Shown here piece after piece: positions 1 to 7,152 of a stretch of DNA of 17,737 bases. Made by a program: the position numbers and the translations under genes. The notes beneath the pieces are model-generated. The model ran no database searches and was not told the origin of the DNA. It saw nothing but the letters and a program-made list of their open reading frames with translations. Numbering within the stretch: the stretch's first letter is position 1; the number at the start of each line of letters is the position of its first letter. Source of the DNA: an uncultured Bacillota bacterium (GTDB lineage: Bacteria; Bacillota; Clostridia; Lachnospirales; Lachnospiraceae); the NCBI GenBank assembly GCA_958352855.1, contig CATWQE010000055.1, positions 1 to 17,737 of the forward strand, in the 5' to 3' direction.

Positions 1-70
1 GGCAGACGCACAGGACTTAAAATCCTGCGGGACTTATACTCCCGTACCGGTTCGATTCCGGTCTGCGGCA
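1..70 (+). tRNA. tRNA-Leu (anticodon UAA), 5' end outside the window
   Basis: The window opens inside the D-loop. An anticodon stem (11-15 with 23-27) encloses the 7-base loop 16-22, with anticodon TAA at 18-20, which reads UUA leucine codons. A long class II variable arm (28-32 pairing with 40-44) fits leucine. The T-stem is 46-50 with 58-62 around a TTCGATT loop. The 3' acceptor strand CTGCGGC occupies 63-69 and the discriminator A is at 70. CCA is not encoded, since GTA follows. The 5' acceptor strand and first half of the D-arm lie before base 1. Confidence 0.95.
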
Positions 71-81
71 GTAGTTAAAAG

Positions 82-121
82 TGCTTCAAACCTTTGATTT
101 ACAAGGGCTTGAAGCATTTTT
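82..121 (+). terminator. Intrinsic terminator after tRNA-Leu
   Basis: TGCTTCAA (82-89) pairs with TTGAAGCA (109-116). An inner helix (91-96 with 102-107, one G-T pair) extends the hairpin, and TTTTT follows at 117-121. It lies 11 bases after the tRNA 3' end, so it ends the tRNA transcript. Confidence 0.85.
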
Positions 122-136
122 CATTTCCTTCAAATC

Positions 137-162
137 TTGTACAAAGTTGTACATTCTATAAT
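137..162 (+). promoter_or_regulatory. Tandem TTGTACA repeats next to a TATAAT box
   Basis: TTGTACA occurs at 137-143 and again at 147-153, exactly 10 bp apart, each containing the palindrome TGTACA. TATAAT follows at 157-162. The distances to the TTGTAC copies (14 and 4 bp) do not make a normal sigma-A promoter. The site may instead be an operator, or a promoter of another class, for the sigma factor operon at 273. No convincing consensus promoter was found elsewhere between 122 and 272. Confidence 0.3.
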
Positions 163-272
163 ATAAACTCTAAAAAATTTTGATTGATACTATCTTTTTG
201 TTATCCCTAGTTGTTATATATAGTAGAAAGAATAAACGTTTAGAATTTCAATAGACGAGAGAGGAGGATTTT

Positions 273-800
273 GTGGATGTAGATTTTCTTTTAATCAGAA
301 AAATGAAACAAGGCGATGATGATGCGTTTGAGATTTTTGTTCGCAAATATTATAGTGATATTCTTAAATATTGTAATTATCATTGTCTTGATACAAAATA
401 TGCTGAAGATCTGACACAGGAGACTTTTGCAAATTTTTTCGCAAAATTATCTGATTATCGTTATCAAGGAAAAACAAAAAATTATTTGTATACCATAGCA
501 GGAAACCTTTGCAAAAATTATTATAAGCAACAAAAAAACTCATTTCTTCAGGAGGAGTGCCTATCAGAAGTAGAGGCACTATCTGACAATCTGGAAGAAA
601 AAATTACAGATAGGATGATGCTGGAATGGGCTTTAGAACAGTTGCCGGATGAATTTCGACAGGTAATTGAACTATATTATTTTCAGGAAATGAAACTGAC
701 AGAAATAGCCGGCATTTTAGGTATTGGTATTCCACTTGCTAAATATCGTTTGAAACAGGGAAGAATTCGTTTGAAATATTTGCTAAAAGGGAGGGAATGA
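273..800 (+). CDS. Sigma-70 family (ECF-like) RNA polymerase sigma factor
   Basis: A 175-residue two-domain sigma factor that would redirect RNA polymerase to its own promoter set. Region 2 spans about residues 10-85, with the core-binding and -10 recognition helix around AEDLTQETFANFF (44-56). A linker of about 25 residues follows. Region 4 spans about 115-170, with LPDEFRQVIELYYFQ (124-138) and a helix-turn-helix around 141-165. Length and lack of regions 1.1 and 3 fit the ECF group. The start is GTG at 273, placed 5 bases after GAGGAGG (261-267). It is the first gene of a four-gene operon: the next start lies 3 bases past its stop. It probably controls its own operon (inference). Confidence 0.9.
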   Translation: MDVDFLLIRKMKQGDDDAFEIFVRKYYSDILKYCNYHCLDTKYAEDLTQETFANFFAKLSDYRYQGKTKNYLYTIAGNLCKNYYKQQKNSFLQEECLSEVEALSDNLEEKITDRMMLEWALEQLPDEFRQVIELYYFQEMKLTEIAGILGIGIPLAKYRLKQGRIRLKYLLKGRE

Positions 801-803
801 TAC

Positions 804-1565
804 ATGAACCTGGATGAACAGATGAAAAGGTATAAAGAAAAAAGAAAAGTGAATCCAAGAGAAGAAAAAATCAAAGAAACGATTGAGATTTCAAAAGATA
901 GCTTTCTTCTTGCTGAAGCAGAAAAAAACTTGTCGTATGGTTCTTTTCTATATATACAGTTTCGATTAATTAAAAAAAGATGGTGGCTGCTTCAAATTTT
1001 AACTCTTATTCTTTTATGGGCAATCTTTCCATTTGCAGAGGAGGCTTTATATGCTTATCGAAGTATGGGAGTTGTAGCAGCATTATTTATTATTCTGATT
1101 ATTCCAGAATTGTGGAAAAACAGAGCAAATCAATGTATGGAGGTTGAATCAGCTACTTATTATTCACTTAGGCAGGTTTATTCTGCAAGAATGTTATTAT
1201 TTGGAATTATTGATGTTTTTATAATTACGGTATTTTGTGGCATTGCTTCCATCACTCTTCAATTAACTTTAACGGATTTGCTGGTACAATTTTTATTTCC
1301 CTTAGTAGTTACTGCTTGCATTTGTTTTGGAACCTTATGTAATAAACGGGGATTTAACGAAGTTGTTGCTGTGGGTATGTGCATGATTTGGAGTGCTGTT
1401 TGGTGGCTTATTCTACTGGATGAACGTATCTACTATGACATTATGATTCCTGTATGGGTTACTCTTTTTTGTATTGCCTTGGTTTTTATGGTTTTCACGA
1501 TATACAGGTCTATTGATTGCTGCGATAGAATATGGGAGGAAAAATTAGATGGAATTAAAAATTAA
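804..1565 (+). CDS. Six-helix membrane protein, possible sigma-factor regulator
   Basis: A 253-residue protein not recognised as a named family. Residues 1-58 are charged and hydrophilic, so probably cytoplasmic. Six hydrophobic segments follow at about 61-78, 87-102, 129-152, 157-177, 187-206 and 212-234, and the tail is short and charged. It starts 3 bases after the sigma factor stop, with GGGAGGGA at 789-796, and overlaps the ABC ATPase by 17 bases, so the four products are probably made together. A gene directly after an ECF sigma factor often encodes the anti-sigma factor. That role is plausible here, but the zinc anti-sigma motif HxxxCxxC is absent. It could equally be an accessory membrane subunit of the ABC transporter. 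Confidence 0.75.
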   Translation: MNLDEQMKRYKEKRKVNPREEKIKETIEISKDSFLLAEAEKNLSYGSFLYIQFRLIKKRWWLLQILTLILLWAIFPFAEEALYAYRSMGVVAALFIILIIPELWKNRANQCMEVESATYYSLRQVYSARMLLFGIIDVFIITVFCGIASITLQLTLTDLLVQFLFPLVVTACICFGTLCNKRGFNEVVAVGMCMIWSAVWWLILLDERIYYDIMIPVWVTLFCIALVFMVFTIYRSIDCCDRIWEEKLDGIKN

Positions 1566-2436
1566 TAAGCTTACAAAACAGTTTGACGATTTTACAGCAG
1601 TAAATGACTTAAACGTTACCATGACAAATGGCGTTTATGGATTGTTGGGGGTGAATGGTGCTGGAAAAACCACATTTATGAGAATCCTTTGCACATTATT
1701 ACAACCTACTAGCGGACAAATTTTATGTAATGGAAAAGACATCTTTCAAATGGGAGCGGACTATAGAAAGCTGCTTGGATATCTGCCACAGGAGTTTGGC
1801 TTTTATCCGGAATTTACAGTCAAAGATTACCTTCTTTATATTGCAGCTTTGAAAGGTATCCGCCCTGCGGTTGCGAAAAAACGTGTAAAGAATTTAATAG
1901 CAAAAGTTGGACTTTCAAAGGTAGAAAATCAAAAAATGAAAAAGTTATCTGGTGGTATGAAACGAAGAGCTGGTATTGCCCAGGCAATGTTAAATGATCC
2001 GAAAATTTTAATCCTTGATGAACCTACGGCTGGCCTGGACCCCAATGAAAGAATCCGATTTAGAAATTTGATTAGTGAACTTTCCCAGGAGAGGCTTGTA
2101 TTGCTTTCCACACATATTGTGTCAGATGTAGAATATATTGCAAACGAAATCTGGTTGATGAAGGAAGGGAAGCTTCTTCATCAGGGAACCGCAGAGGACT
2201 TGATTCACTCTATGACCGAAAAGGTATGGAAGTGTTATACTAATAAAACTGATGTTCCAGATTTAATGAAGCAATATAAAATTTCAAATATCAAATCAGA
2301 AGCGCATGGGGTAGAACTTAGAATTATAGCCAAAGAAAAGCCTTTTCCAGATGCAGTCATGGAAGAGGCGAATCTGGAAGATGTATTTTTATATTATTTT
2401 GGTGAGAAGGCAGGTGTTGATGATGCTGTTATTTGA
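1549..2436 (+). CDS. ABC transporter ATP-binding protein
   Basis: A 295-residue ATPase that would power the permease encoded next. All motifs are intact: Walker A GVNGAGKTT (34-42), Q-loop Q81, signature LSGGM (133-137), Walker B ILILDEP (153-159), D-loop AGLD (161-164) and H-loop H189. The roughly 75-residue C-terminal extension after the ATPase core is typical of exporters of the BcrA/CcmA/YhaQ-like class, used for peptide or antibiotic export and membrane-stress responses. The substrate cannot be read from sequence. GGGAGGA at 1534-1540 lies 8 bases before the ATG. The gene overlaps its upstream and downstream neighbours by 17 bases each. Confidence 0.93.
   Translation: MELKINKLTKQFDDFTAVNDLNVTMTNGVYGLLGVNGAGKTTFMRILCTLLQPTSGQILCNGKDIFQMGADYRKLLGYLPQEFGFYPEFTVKDYLLYIAALKGIRPAVAKKRVKNLIAKVGLSKVENQKMKKLSGGMKRRAGIAQAMLNDPKILILDEPTAGLDPNERIRFRNLISELSQERLVLLSTHIVSDVEYIANEIWLMKEGKLLHQGTAEDLIHSMTEKVWKCYTNKTDVPDLMKQYKISNIKSEAHGVELRIIAKEKPFPDAVMEEANLEDVFLYYFGEKAGVDDAVI
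2405..2410 (+). promoter_or_regulatory. Ribosome binding site deciding the permease start
   Basis: AGAAGG at 2405-2410 lies 9 bases before ATG 2420 and 12 before ATG 2423. The open frame extends back to an ATG at 2351, but those 23 codons overlap the ATPase deeply and lack a ribosome binding site. ATG 2420 is therefore preferred. Confidence 0.5.
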
Positions 2437-3652
2437 AATTAAGAAGGTACTTTCAAAGCCATTAAATAAAGCGGCTTTGCTCATTTTAACCGTAGTTCTT
2501 GTAATAGGGAGCGTTTTAACCATACGAGATGTTCGTTATGTTGATAAAGATGGAAACCTGTCAACAGGTATTTTGGCAGCCCGCCGTTTGCAGGATGAAA
2601 AAAGTCAATGGGAAGGGTATTTGACGGAGGATGTATTAAGACAAGTGATTCAGGAAAATGCAGCAATTAACTCTTTGCCGGAGGCTTCGTCAGAGGACAT
2701 ACAGGAAAATAATAAGGCAGCGGCAATGAAGCAGGGATTTTCTGACATTCGAGAAATGATTAATCTTGCTTTTTCTGAATTTGATAATTTTGATTATTAC
2801 AGAATCGATGGTATTTCTGAAGATGAAGCAGGAAATTTTTATGAACAACGAATAGCGGGTTTAAAAAACTATTTGAATCGTGAAGAGATAGCAGATACGT
2901 TTTCAAAAGATGAAAAAGAATGGCTGATTCATAAATATGAAAGTCTGGATACACCTTTATATTATGAATATGCAGATGGATGGAAAGCACTGCTGGATTC
3001 CCAGTATCTTCCAACACTGATGATGATTACCGTATTAATCATTGGATTTCTGGTGGCAGGTATTTTTTCCGATGAGTTTACATGGAAGGCGGATTCCATT
3101 TTCTTTTCAACAAGATGGGGAAGAGGAAAGGCTGTTTTATCGAAAATGAGCGCCGGTTTCCTGATTACAACGATTCTTTATTGGAGCGTTGTTCTTTTAT
3201 TCAGTGGCATTGTGTTAGCAGTATTGGGATTTGGTGGCAGTAAATGTGCAGTTCAAACAGGGGTTAGTAACTGGAATAGTATTTATAATATTACCTATTT
3301 GCAGGATTATGTACTTAGTACTTTTGGAGGATATATTGGAAGTTTGTTTATTGCAACTCTGGCTATGCTTGTTTCTGCAAAAACACATTCGACTGTATTT
3401 ACCATTACAATTCCATTTATACTGACCTGTATTCCACCTTTTGTGGGAAAGCTTGAGGTGTTTGCAAGAGCTATGACATTATTTCCAGATCAGTTGTTGT
3501 TTATCAATAAGAACCTGGAAGAGTTTGCCCTGTATCATATAGGAGGAAGGATTTTAGGGGGAATAGCCATTATCATACCTTTGTATTTGATTCTGTTTTG
3601 CCTTGTATTTCCCATTATTTTTAGAGTGTATGGCAAAACGCAGATGAAATGA
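2420..3652 (+). CDS. ABC-2 type transporter permease
   Basis: A 410-residue integral membrane protein, the membrane half of the exporter with the preceding ATPase. After a short cytoplasmic start, helix 1 is at about residues 18-36. A hydrophilic, acidic, presumably extracytoplasmic domain of about 160 residues follows. A cluster of C-terminal helices lies at about 197-215, 247-268, 300-318, 325-340 and 378-401. One helix, a large outer loop and a C-terminal helix bundle is the ABC-2 permease layout. ATG 2420 gives a start on the first helix and a 17-base overlap with the ATPase, matching the overlap one gene upstream; ATG 2423 is possible. It is the last gene of the operon, with a terminator after it. 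Confidence 0.85.
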   Translation: MMLLFEIKKVLSKPLNKAALLILTVVLVIGSVLTIRDVRYVDKDGNLSTGILAARRLQDEKSQWEGYLTEDVLRQVIQENAAINSLPEASSEDIQENNKAAAMKQGFSDIREMINLAFSEFDNFDYYRIDGISEDEAGNFYEQRIAGLKNYLNREEIADTFSKDEKEWLIHKYESLDTPLYYEYADGWKALLDSQYLPTLMMITVLIIGFLVAGIFSDEFTWKADSIFFSTRWGRGKAVLSKMSAGFLITTILYWSVVLLFSGIVLAVLGFGGSKCAVQTGVSNWNSIYNITYLQDYVLSTFGGYIGSLFIATLAMLVSAKTHSTVFTITIPFILTCIPPFVGKLEVFARAMTLFPDQLLFINKNLEEFALYHIGGRILGGIAIIIPLYLILFCLVFPIIFRVYGKTQMK

Positions 3653-3674
3653 TAGGCAGATTTCTGTTTGGAAA

Positions 3675-3726
3675 AGTAAAAAGCCGGAACATATCCAGAA
3701 AAAGGAATTTGTTCCGGTTTTTTACT
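3675..3726. terminator. Bidirectional terminator between the ABC operon and the TSUP gene
   Basis: A 17-bp stem, with one G-T pair, runs from 3675-3691 to 3710-3726 and has GCCGGAACA and TGTTCCGG at its tip. It is flanked by A-rich sequence on the left and TTTTTT (3718-3723) on the right, so it can act on both strands. It sits between two convergent genes, abutting the stop codon of the minus-strand gene. Confidence 0.9.
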
Positions 3727-4509
3727 TTACATAAAGCAATAGAAATTATAGATGTTAATAAGAATAATCACTACCATTAATCCAATAAAGAGCTTGTCTA
3801 CGGTTTTTTCGGATATTTTTTTGTTTAGTCCACGTCCGAAAATACCTCCGGCAATTCCGCCAATGACCATGAAGATTAAGACTACAGGATCAAAAGCAGG
3901 GATACTGCTTGTCACTACAGAAGAAAGCAGACTTGCTATTTGTGAGAAGAAAATAATGTAAAGAGAGTTTTCTGCTGCTTCTTTTGTTGACATGGAAAAG
4001 AAGAAAAACAAGATTACCAGGTTAATAGGACCTCCCCCAATGCCAAGGAATGAGGAAAGAAGTCCAAGTACAACGCCAATGATACAGGAAAAAACAGGAC
4101 TTGTTACATGGTAAGTCTTGATTTTGGCTTTGTATATGGTATAAACCAGGGTACCAATGGTAATCAGCATCAAACAGATGGACTGTACAGCGCCCACCCT
4201 GGAAATTGGAAAAGTGTTGGTAAGAAGGGAAAAAATCCATTTTCCTAAAATACCACCAACTGCAGCTCCAAGGGCTAAAGGCAAAGCTGTTTTGGAATTA
4301 ATACTGTTTGTTTTGCTCATCTTGCTTTTGATAACGGAATACGTTGTCATGGATAAGACGGTACATCCTGAAAGAAAGCTGATGGTACTGACGTCCATCA
4401 TTTGGAAAGCATCCAGAACCGGTTTGATAATTACCCCGCCGCCAATTCCACAAATCGCACCAATTACCGATGCAAAAAAGCAGATTAGAAAGAATAAGAT
4501 AATAAACAT
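3727..4509 (-). CDS. TSUP family (TauE/SafE-type) anion exporter
   Basis: A 260-residue, very hydrophobic protein with about seven to eight predicted helices. It has the two-fold internal repeat of the TSUP family: glycine-rich motif GAICGIGGGV at 17-26 in the first half and SFLGIGGGP at 153-161 in the second. Characterised members export or import sulfite, sulfoacetate or related organosulfonates, or thiosulfate; the substrate here is unknown. The start is supported by GGAGGT (4520-4515) 5 bases before the ATG. It is divergent from a LysR regulator across 113 bases, so that regulator probably controls it. Confidence 0.88.
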   Translation of the reverse strand: MFIILFFLICFFASVIGAICGIGGGVIIKPVLDAFQMMDVSTISFLSGCTVLSMTTYSVIKSKMSKTNSINSKTALPLALGAAVGGILGKWIFSLLTNTFPISRVGAVQSICLMLITIGTLVYTIYKAKIKTYHVTSPVFSCIIGVVLGLLSSFLGIGGGPINLVILFFFFSMSTKEAAENSLYIIFFSQIASLLSSVVTSSIPAFDPVVLIFMVIGGIAGGIFGRGLNKKISEKTVDKLFIGLMVVIILINIYNFYCFM

Positions 4510-4542
4510 ATGCGACCTCCACTTTTATAATCTATATCATCT

Positions 4543-4559
4543 TATCCTTTTTCTGGATA
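4543..4559. promoter_or_regulatory. LysR-type operator dyad in the divergent intergenic region
   Basis: TATCC (4543-4547) and GGATA (4555-4559) form an inverted repeat with a 7-bp spacer, containing the T-N11-A arrangement (4545 and 4557) typical of LTTR boxes. An outer pair TTATC (4542-4546) and GATAA (4560-4564) overlaps it. It lies 34-50 bases upstream of the TSUP start, where an activator would touch that gene's -35 region, and upstream of the lysR -10 candidate. Confidence 0.5.
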
Positions 4560-4579
4560 GATAACAATTCTTATGTTAT

Positions 4580-4585
4580 TATAAT
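4580..4585 (+). promoter_or_regulatory. Candidate -10 box of the lysR promoter
   Basis: TATAAT at 4580-4585 lies 37 bases before the lysR ATG. No good -35 hexamer is seen at 16-18 bp, which suits an autoregulated or weak promoter. The surrounding sequence is almost pure A/T, so chance is possible. Confidence 0.4.
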
Positions 4586-4622
4586 ATATATAATAAAAAA
4601 GTTATATATAAGGGGGAGGATT

Positions 4623-5507
4623 ATGACATTAAGGCATTTTCGGATTTTTTCAGAGGTCTGTCGTTTGGAAAGCATTACCCTTGCTGCGGAAAGTATGAAT
4701 ATGGCGCAGCCGGCAGTTAGTTATGCAATTAAAGAAATGGAAAATTACTATGAGACTAAATTATTTGAACGGATGAACCGAAGGCTTTACATCACAGAAG
4801 CGGGGGAGCAATTATTATTATATACGGATTCTATTTTGGCGCAGTTTGATGAGGCAAGAGATGTGTTAAGAGATAAAAATGCAGTGACAAAAGTGAAAAT
4901 AGGAACCAATGTATCGTATGGTATCAGTTGGCTTCCAGAATTGACTGCTGGTTTTTTGAAACAATATCCGGAAATTCCCCTGTATACGTTAGTGGAAAAT
5001 TCCAGACAGATTGAAGAAAAGCTGCTTCGGAATGAATTAGATTTTGGAATTATGGATTATCCCATGCACGCAGAGTATTTTATCACCAATCTTATGAAAG
5101 AAGAAACCATGTCTGTAGTCTGTGCGGAACAGTATCCTCTGCCACAATGTATTGGCATTCAGAAATTACAAGAAGTACCGCTTTTATTAAGAGAAGAAGG
5201 AAGCGGTTCCCGCAGCCTGATTGAAAGTCTATTGAATAAATATAAAGTTTTGCCGGATATTGTTATGGAAAGCAGCAGTGACCGCAGCCTGATGGAGGCC
5301 TGCAGTCAGGGCAGAGGAGTTCTTTTTCTTACAACTGCAGAGGTAGCTCCTTATATATCCAGCCACAGATTAAGAGAAATCCAAATAGAAGGAATAGAAA
5401 TTAACAGAGCTTATTATCTGGTGTATCACAAAAGTAAGTTTTTAACAAAGAGTATGAAATGCTTTAAAAATTATATGGAACAGAAAGAAAAACAAAAAGA
5501 AAATTAG
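4623..5507 (+). CDS. LysR family transcriptional regulator
   Basis: A 294-residue regulator of full family length. The winged helix-turn-helix covers about residues 1-62 and begins right at the start, with HTH residues around 17-36 (SITLAAESMNMAQPAVSYAI). A linker helix follows, then a two-lobed effector-binding domain at about 90-285. The family binds a small co-inducer and acts on divergent targets, so the TSUP transporter gene and lysR itself are the likely targets. The ATG at 4623 follows AGGGGGAGGA (4611-4620) at a rather short distance. The effector is unknown; a sulfur compound is a guess from the neighbour only. Confidence 0.92.
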   Translation: MTLRHFRIFSEVCRLESITLAAESMNMAQPAVSYAIKEMENYYETKLFERMNRRLYITEAGEQLLLYTDSILAQFDEARDVLRDKNAVTKVKIGTNVSYGISWLPELTAGFLKQYPEIPLYTLVENSRQIEEKLLRNELDFGIMDYPMHAEYFITNLMKEETMSVVCAEQYPLPQCIGIQKLQEVPLLLREEGSGSRSLIESLLNKYKVLPDIVMESSSDRSLMEACSQGRGVLFLTTAEVAPYISSHRLREIQIEGIEINRAYYLVYHKSKFLTKSMKCFKNYMEQKEKQKEN

Positions 5508-5539
5508 AGGAATTATGGATAAGAAGGCAAAGGAGGGCT

Positions 5540-5567
5540 TTGCAAATCCTGAAAAGTGTGCTATGAT
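5540..5567 (+). promoter_or_regulatory. Sigma-A promoter of rho with extended -10
   Basis: TTGCAA (5540-5545), a 16-bp spacer and TATGAT (5562-5567), preceded by TG at -15/-14 (5559-5560), form an extended -10 promoter. Transcription should start near 5574, giving a leader of about 113 bases before rho. Confidence 0.7.
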
Positions 5568-5571
5568 AAAT

Positions 5572-5586
5572 TTATCTATAAGATAA
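5572..5586. promoter_or_regulatory. Palindrome at the rho transcription start
   Basis: TTATC-N5-GATAA is a perfect dyad just downstream of the rho -10 box, where a bound repressor would block initiation. The arms match the outer arms near the lysR operator (4542-4564), but with 5 rather than 13 bases between them. The region is A/T rich, so this is a weak operator candidate. Confidence 0.3.
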
Positions 5587-5686
5587 CCATAGTAATAATA
5601 TTCAAGTCAGTTCAGACGTAATTCCACAAATCAAGAAAACAAATTGGAAATGACGAACAAAGTAAAACTTTCGAGAGGAATATAGA

Positions 5687-7117
5687 ATGAGAGAAAAATA
5701 TGCTTCCTTGTCCTTTGGGGCATTAAAGGAAATTGCAAAAGCAAGAGGTTTAAAAGGAATTTCTACTTTAAAAAAGAGCGAGTTGGTTGAGCGCATGGTT
5801 CAGGCAGATGAAGAGGAAAAAAAGAAAACGGAACATACTGCTGAAAGTGTTCAGGATAAAGCAGAACCTGGAAGAACTGAGGAAGTTCAGCAGGAGAGTA
5901 GAAAACCAGAAGAAAGAAAATATCAGAGAGAACAGAGAGAGGATAATCAGGAAAACAAACCGGCAAGGGCGCCTATGGAACAGTCAGAGCTGGATAGCGG
6001 ATTAACAGTAAGCGGTATTTTAGAGGTGCTTCCTGATGGGTACGGCTTTATCAGAAGTGATAATTATTTGCCTGGAGATAATGACGTATATGTATCTCCT
6101 TCCCAGATTCGCAGGTTTAATCTGAAAACAGGGGATATTTTAAGAGGAAATACAAGGGTAAAGAGTCAGAATGAGAAGTTCTCTGCGTTGCTGTATGTGA
6201 CACATATCAATGGAATCAGAGCCAATGAAATGCAGAGAATGAATTTTGAGGACATGACGCCTGTTTTCCCAAATGAGAGGCTTCATCTGGAGAGACCAGG
6301 CGGAAGTATGGCAATGAGAATTACAGATTTAGTAAGCCCTATTGGTAAGGGCCAGAGGGGAATGATTGTTTCACCTCCTAAAGCCGGTAAAACTACTTTG
6401 TTAAAAGATGCGGCAAAATCTATTCTGAAAAATAATCCGGAGATGCACTTAATTATTTTACTTATTGATGAGCGCCCGGAAGAAGTTACAGATATGAAGG
6501 AATCCATTAAGGGAAAAAATGTGGAAATCATTTATTCTACTTTTGATGAATTGCCGGAGCATCATAAACGGGTATCTGAAATGACCATTGAAAGAGCCAA
6601 ACGTCTGGTAGAACATAAAAAAGATGTAACCATTTTTATTGACAGTATTACCAGACTGGCAAGAGCATATAACCTGACAGTTCCACCAAGTGGACGTACT
6701 TTGTCTGGTGGTTTGGACCCGGCAGCTCTGCATATGCCAAAACGCTTTTTTGGAGCAGCGCGAAATATGCGGGAAGGCGGAAGCCTGACTATTCTGGCAA
6801 CAGCTCTTGTAGATACAGGAAGTAAGATGGATGATGTTGTCTATGAAGAATTCAAAGGAACAGGAAATATGGAATTGATTCTGGATAGAAAACTTCAGGA
6901 GAAGAGAGTGTTTCCTGCTATTGATATTGCAAAATCTGGGACACGCAGAGAGGATCTTCTTTTAAGCCAGGAAGAGCAGGAAGCTGTGGATATTATGAGA
7001 AAAGCTCTAAATGGCATGAAATCAGATGAAGCTACAGAAAATATTCTGAACATGTTTGCAAGAACAAGAGATAACCGGGAATTTGTCCAGATGATAAAAA
7101 AACAGAGAATTGTATAA
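5687..7117 (+). CDS. rho: Transcription termination factor Rho
   Basis: A 476-residue hexameric RNA helicase that ends transcription at rut-type sites and limits antisense transcription. A Rho N-terminal helical domain lies at about residues 4-40. A charged E/K/Q/R-rich insert covers about 43-105, longer than in E. coli Rho. The cold-shock-like RNA-binding fold is at about 107-156. The RecA-type motor follows: P-loop PPKAGKTT (230-237), Walker B LIDERPEEV (259-267), Q-loop around PPSGRTLSGG (333-342), a likely arginine finger near R359, and the R-loop around 390-404. GAGAGGA at 5673-5679 supports the ATG. It is monocistronic: own promoter, terminator right after the stop, and the converging uvrB gene beyond it. 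Confidence 0.97.
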   Translation: MREKYASLSFGALKEIAKARGLKGISTLKKSELVERMVQADEEEKKKTEHTAESVQDKAEPGRTEEVQQESRKPEERKYQREQREDNQENKPARAPMEQSELDSGLTVSGILEVLPDGYGFIRSDNYLPGDNDVYVSPSQIRRFNLKTGDILRGNTRVKSQNEKFSALLYVTHINGIRANEMQRMNFEDMTPVFPNERLHLERPGGSMAMRITDLVSPIGKGQRGMIVSPPKAGKTTLLKDAAKSILKNNPEMHLIILLIDERPEEVTDMKESIKGKNVEIIYSTFDELPEHHKRVSEMTIERAKRLVEHKKDVTIFIDSITRLARAYNLTVPPSGRTLSGGLDPAALHMPKRFFGAARNMREGGSLTILATALVDTGSKMDDVVYEEFKGTGNMELILDRKLQEKRVFPAIDIAKSGTRREDLLLSQEEQEAVDIMRKALNGMKSDEATENILNMFARTRDNREFVQMIKKQRIV

Positions 7118-7152
7118 AAAGAAAGGGGCGGAGAAATCCGCCCTGCTTCTTT
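7118..7152. terminator. Bidirectional terminator between rho and uvrB
   Basis: GGGCGGA (7126-7132) and TCCGCCC (7137-7143) form a GC-rich stem closed by a GAAA tetraloop. Flanking AAAGAA and TTCTTT extend the stem and supply the tract for each strand. It lies directly after the rho stop and directly before the uvrB stop. Confidence 0.88.

Noticed and set aside
2351..2419. Longer N-terminus for the ABC permease starting at ATG 2351
   Set aside because: It would overlap the ATPase by 86 bases, has no ribosome binding site, and adds residues unlike a permease start. ATG 2420 has AGAAGG at 9 bases.
1..3652. Integrated mobile element anchored at tRNA-Leu
   Set aside because: No integrase, no excisionase and no second copy of the tRNA 3' end was found by eye, so only an accessory-looking operon is reported.
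5527..5543. GCAAAG/CTTTGC hairpin after lysR as a terminator
   Set aside because: No T-run follows; AAATCC comes next. It overlaps the -35 box of the rho promoter, so it is not called an intrinsic terminator.
5515..5586. 23-codon open frame just after lysR (ATG 5515 to TAA 5584-5586)
   Set aside because: The ribosome binding site is weak and too close, the frame spans the whole rho promoter, and the encoded peptide has no recognisable feature.
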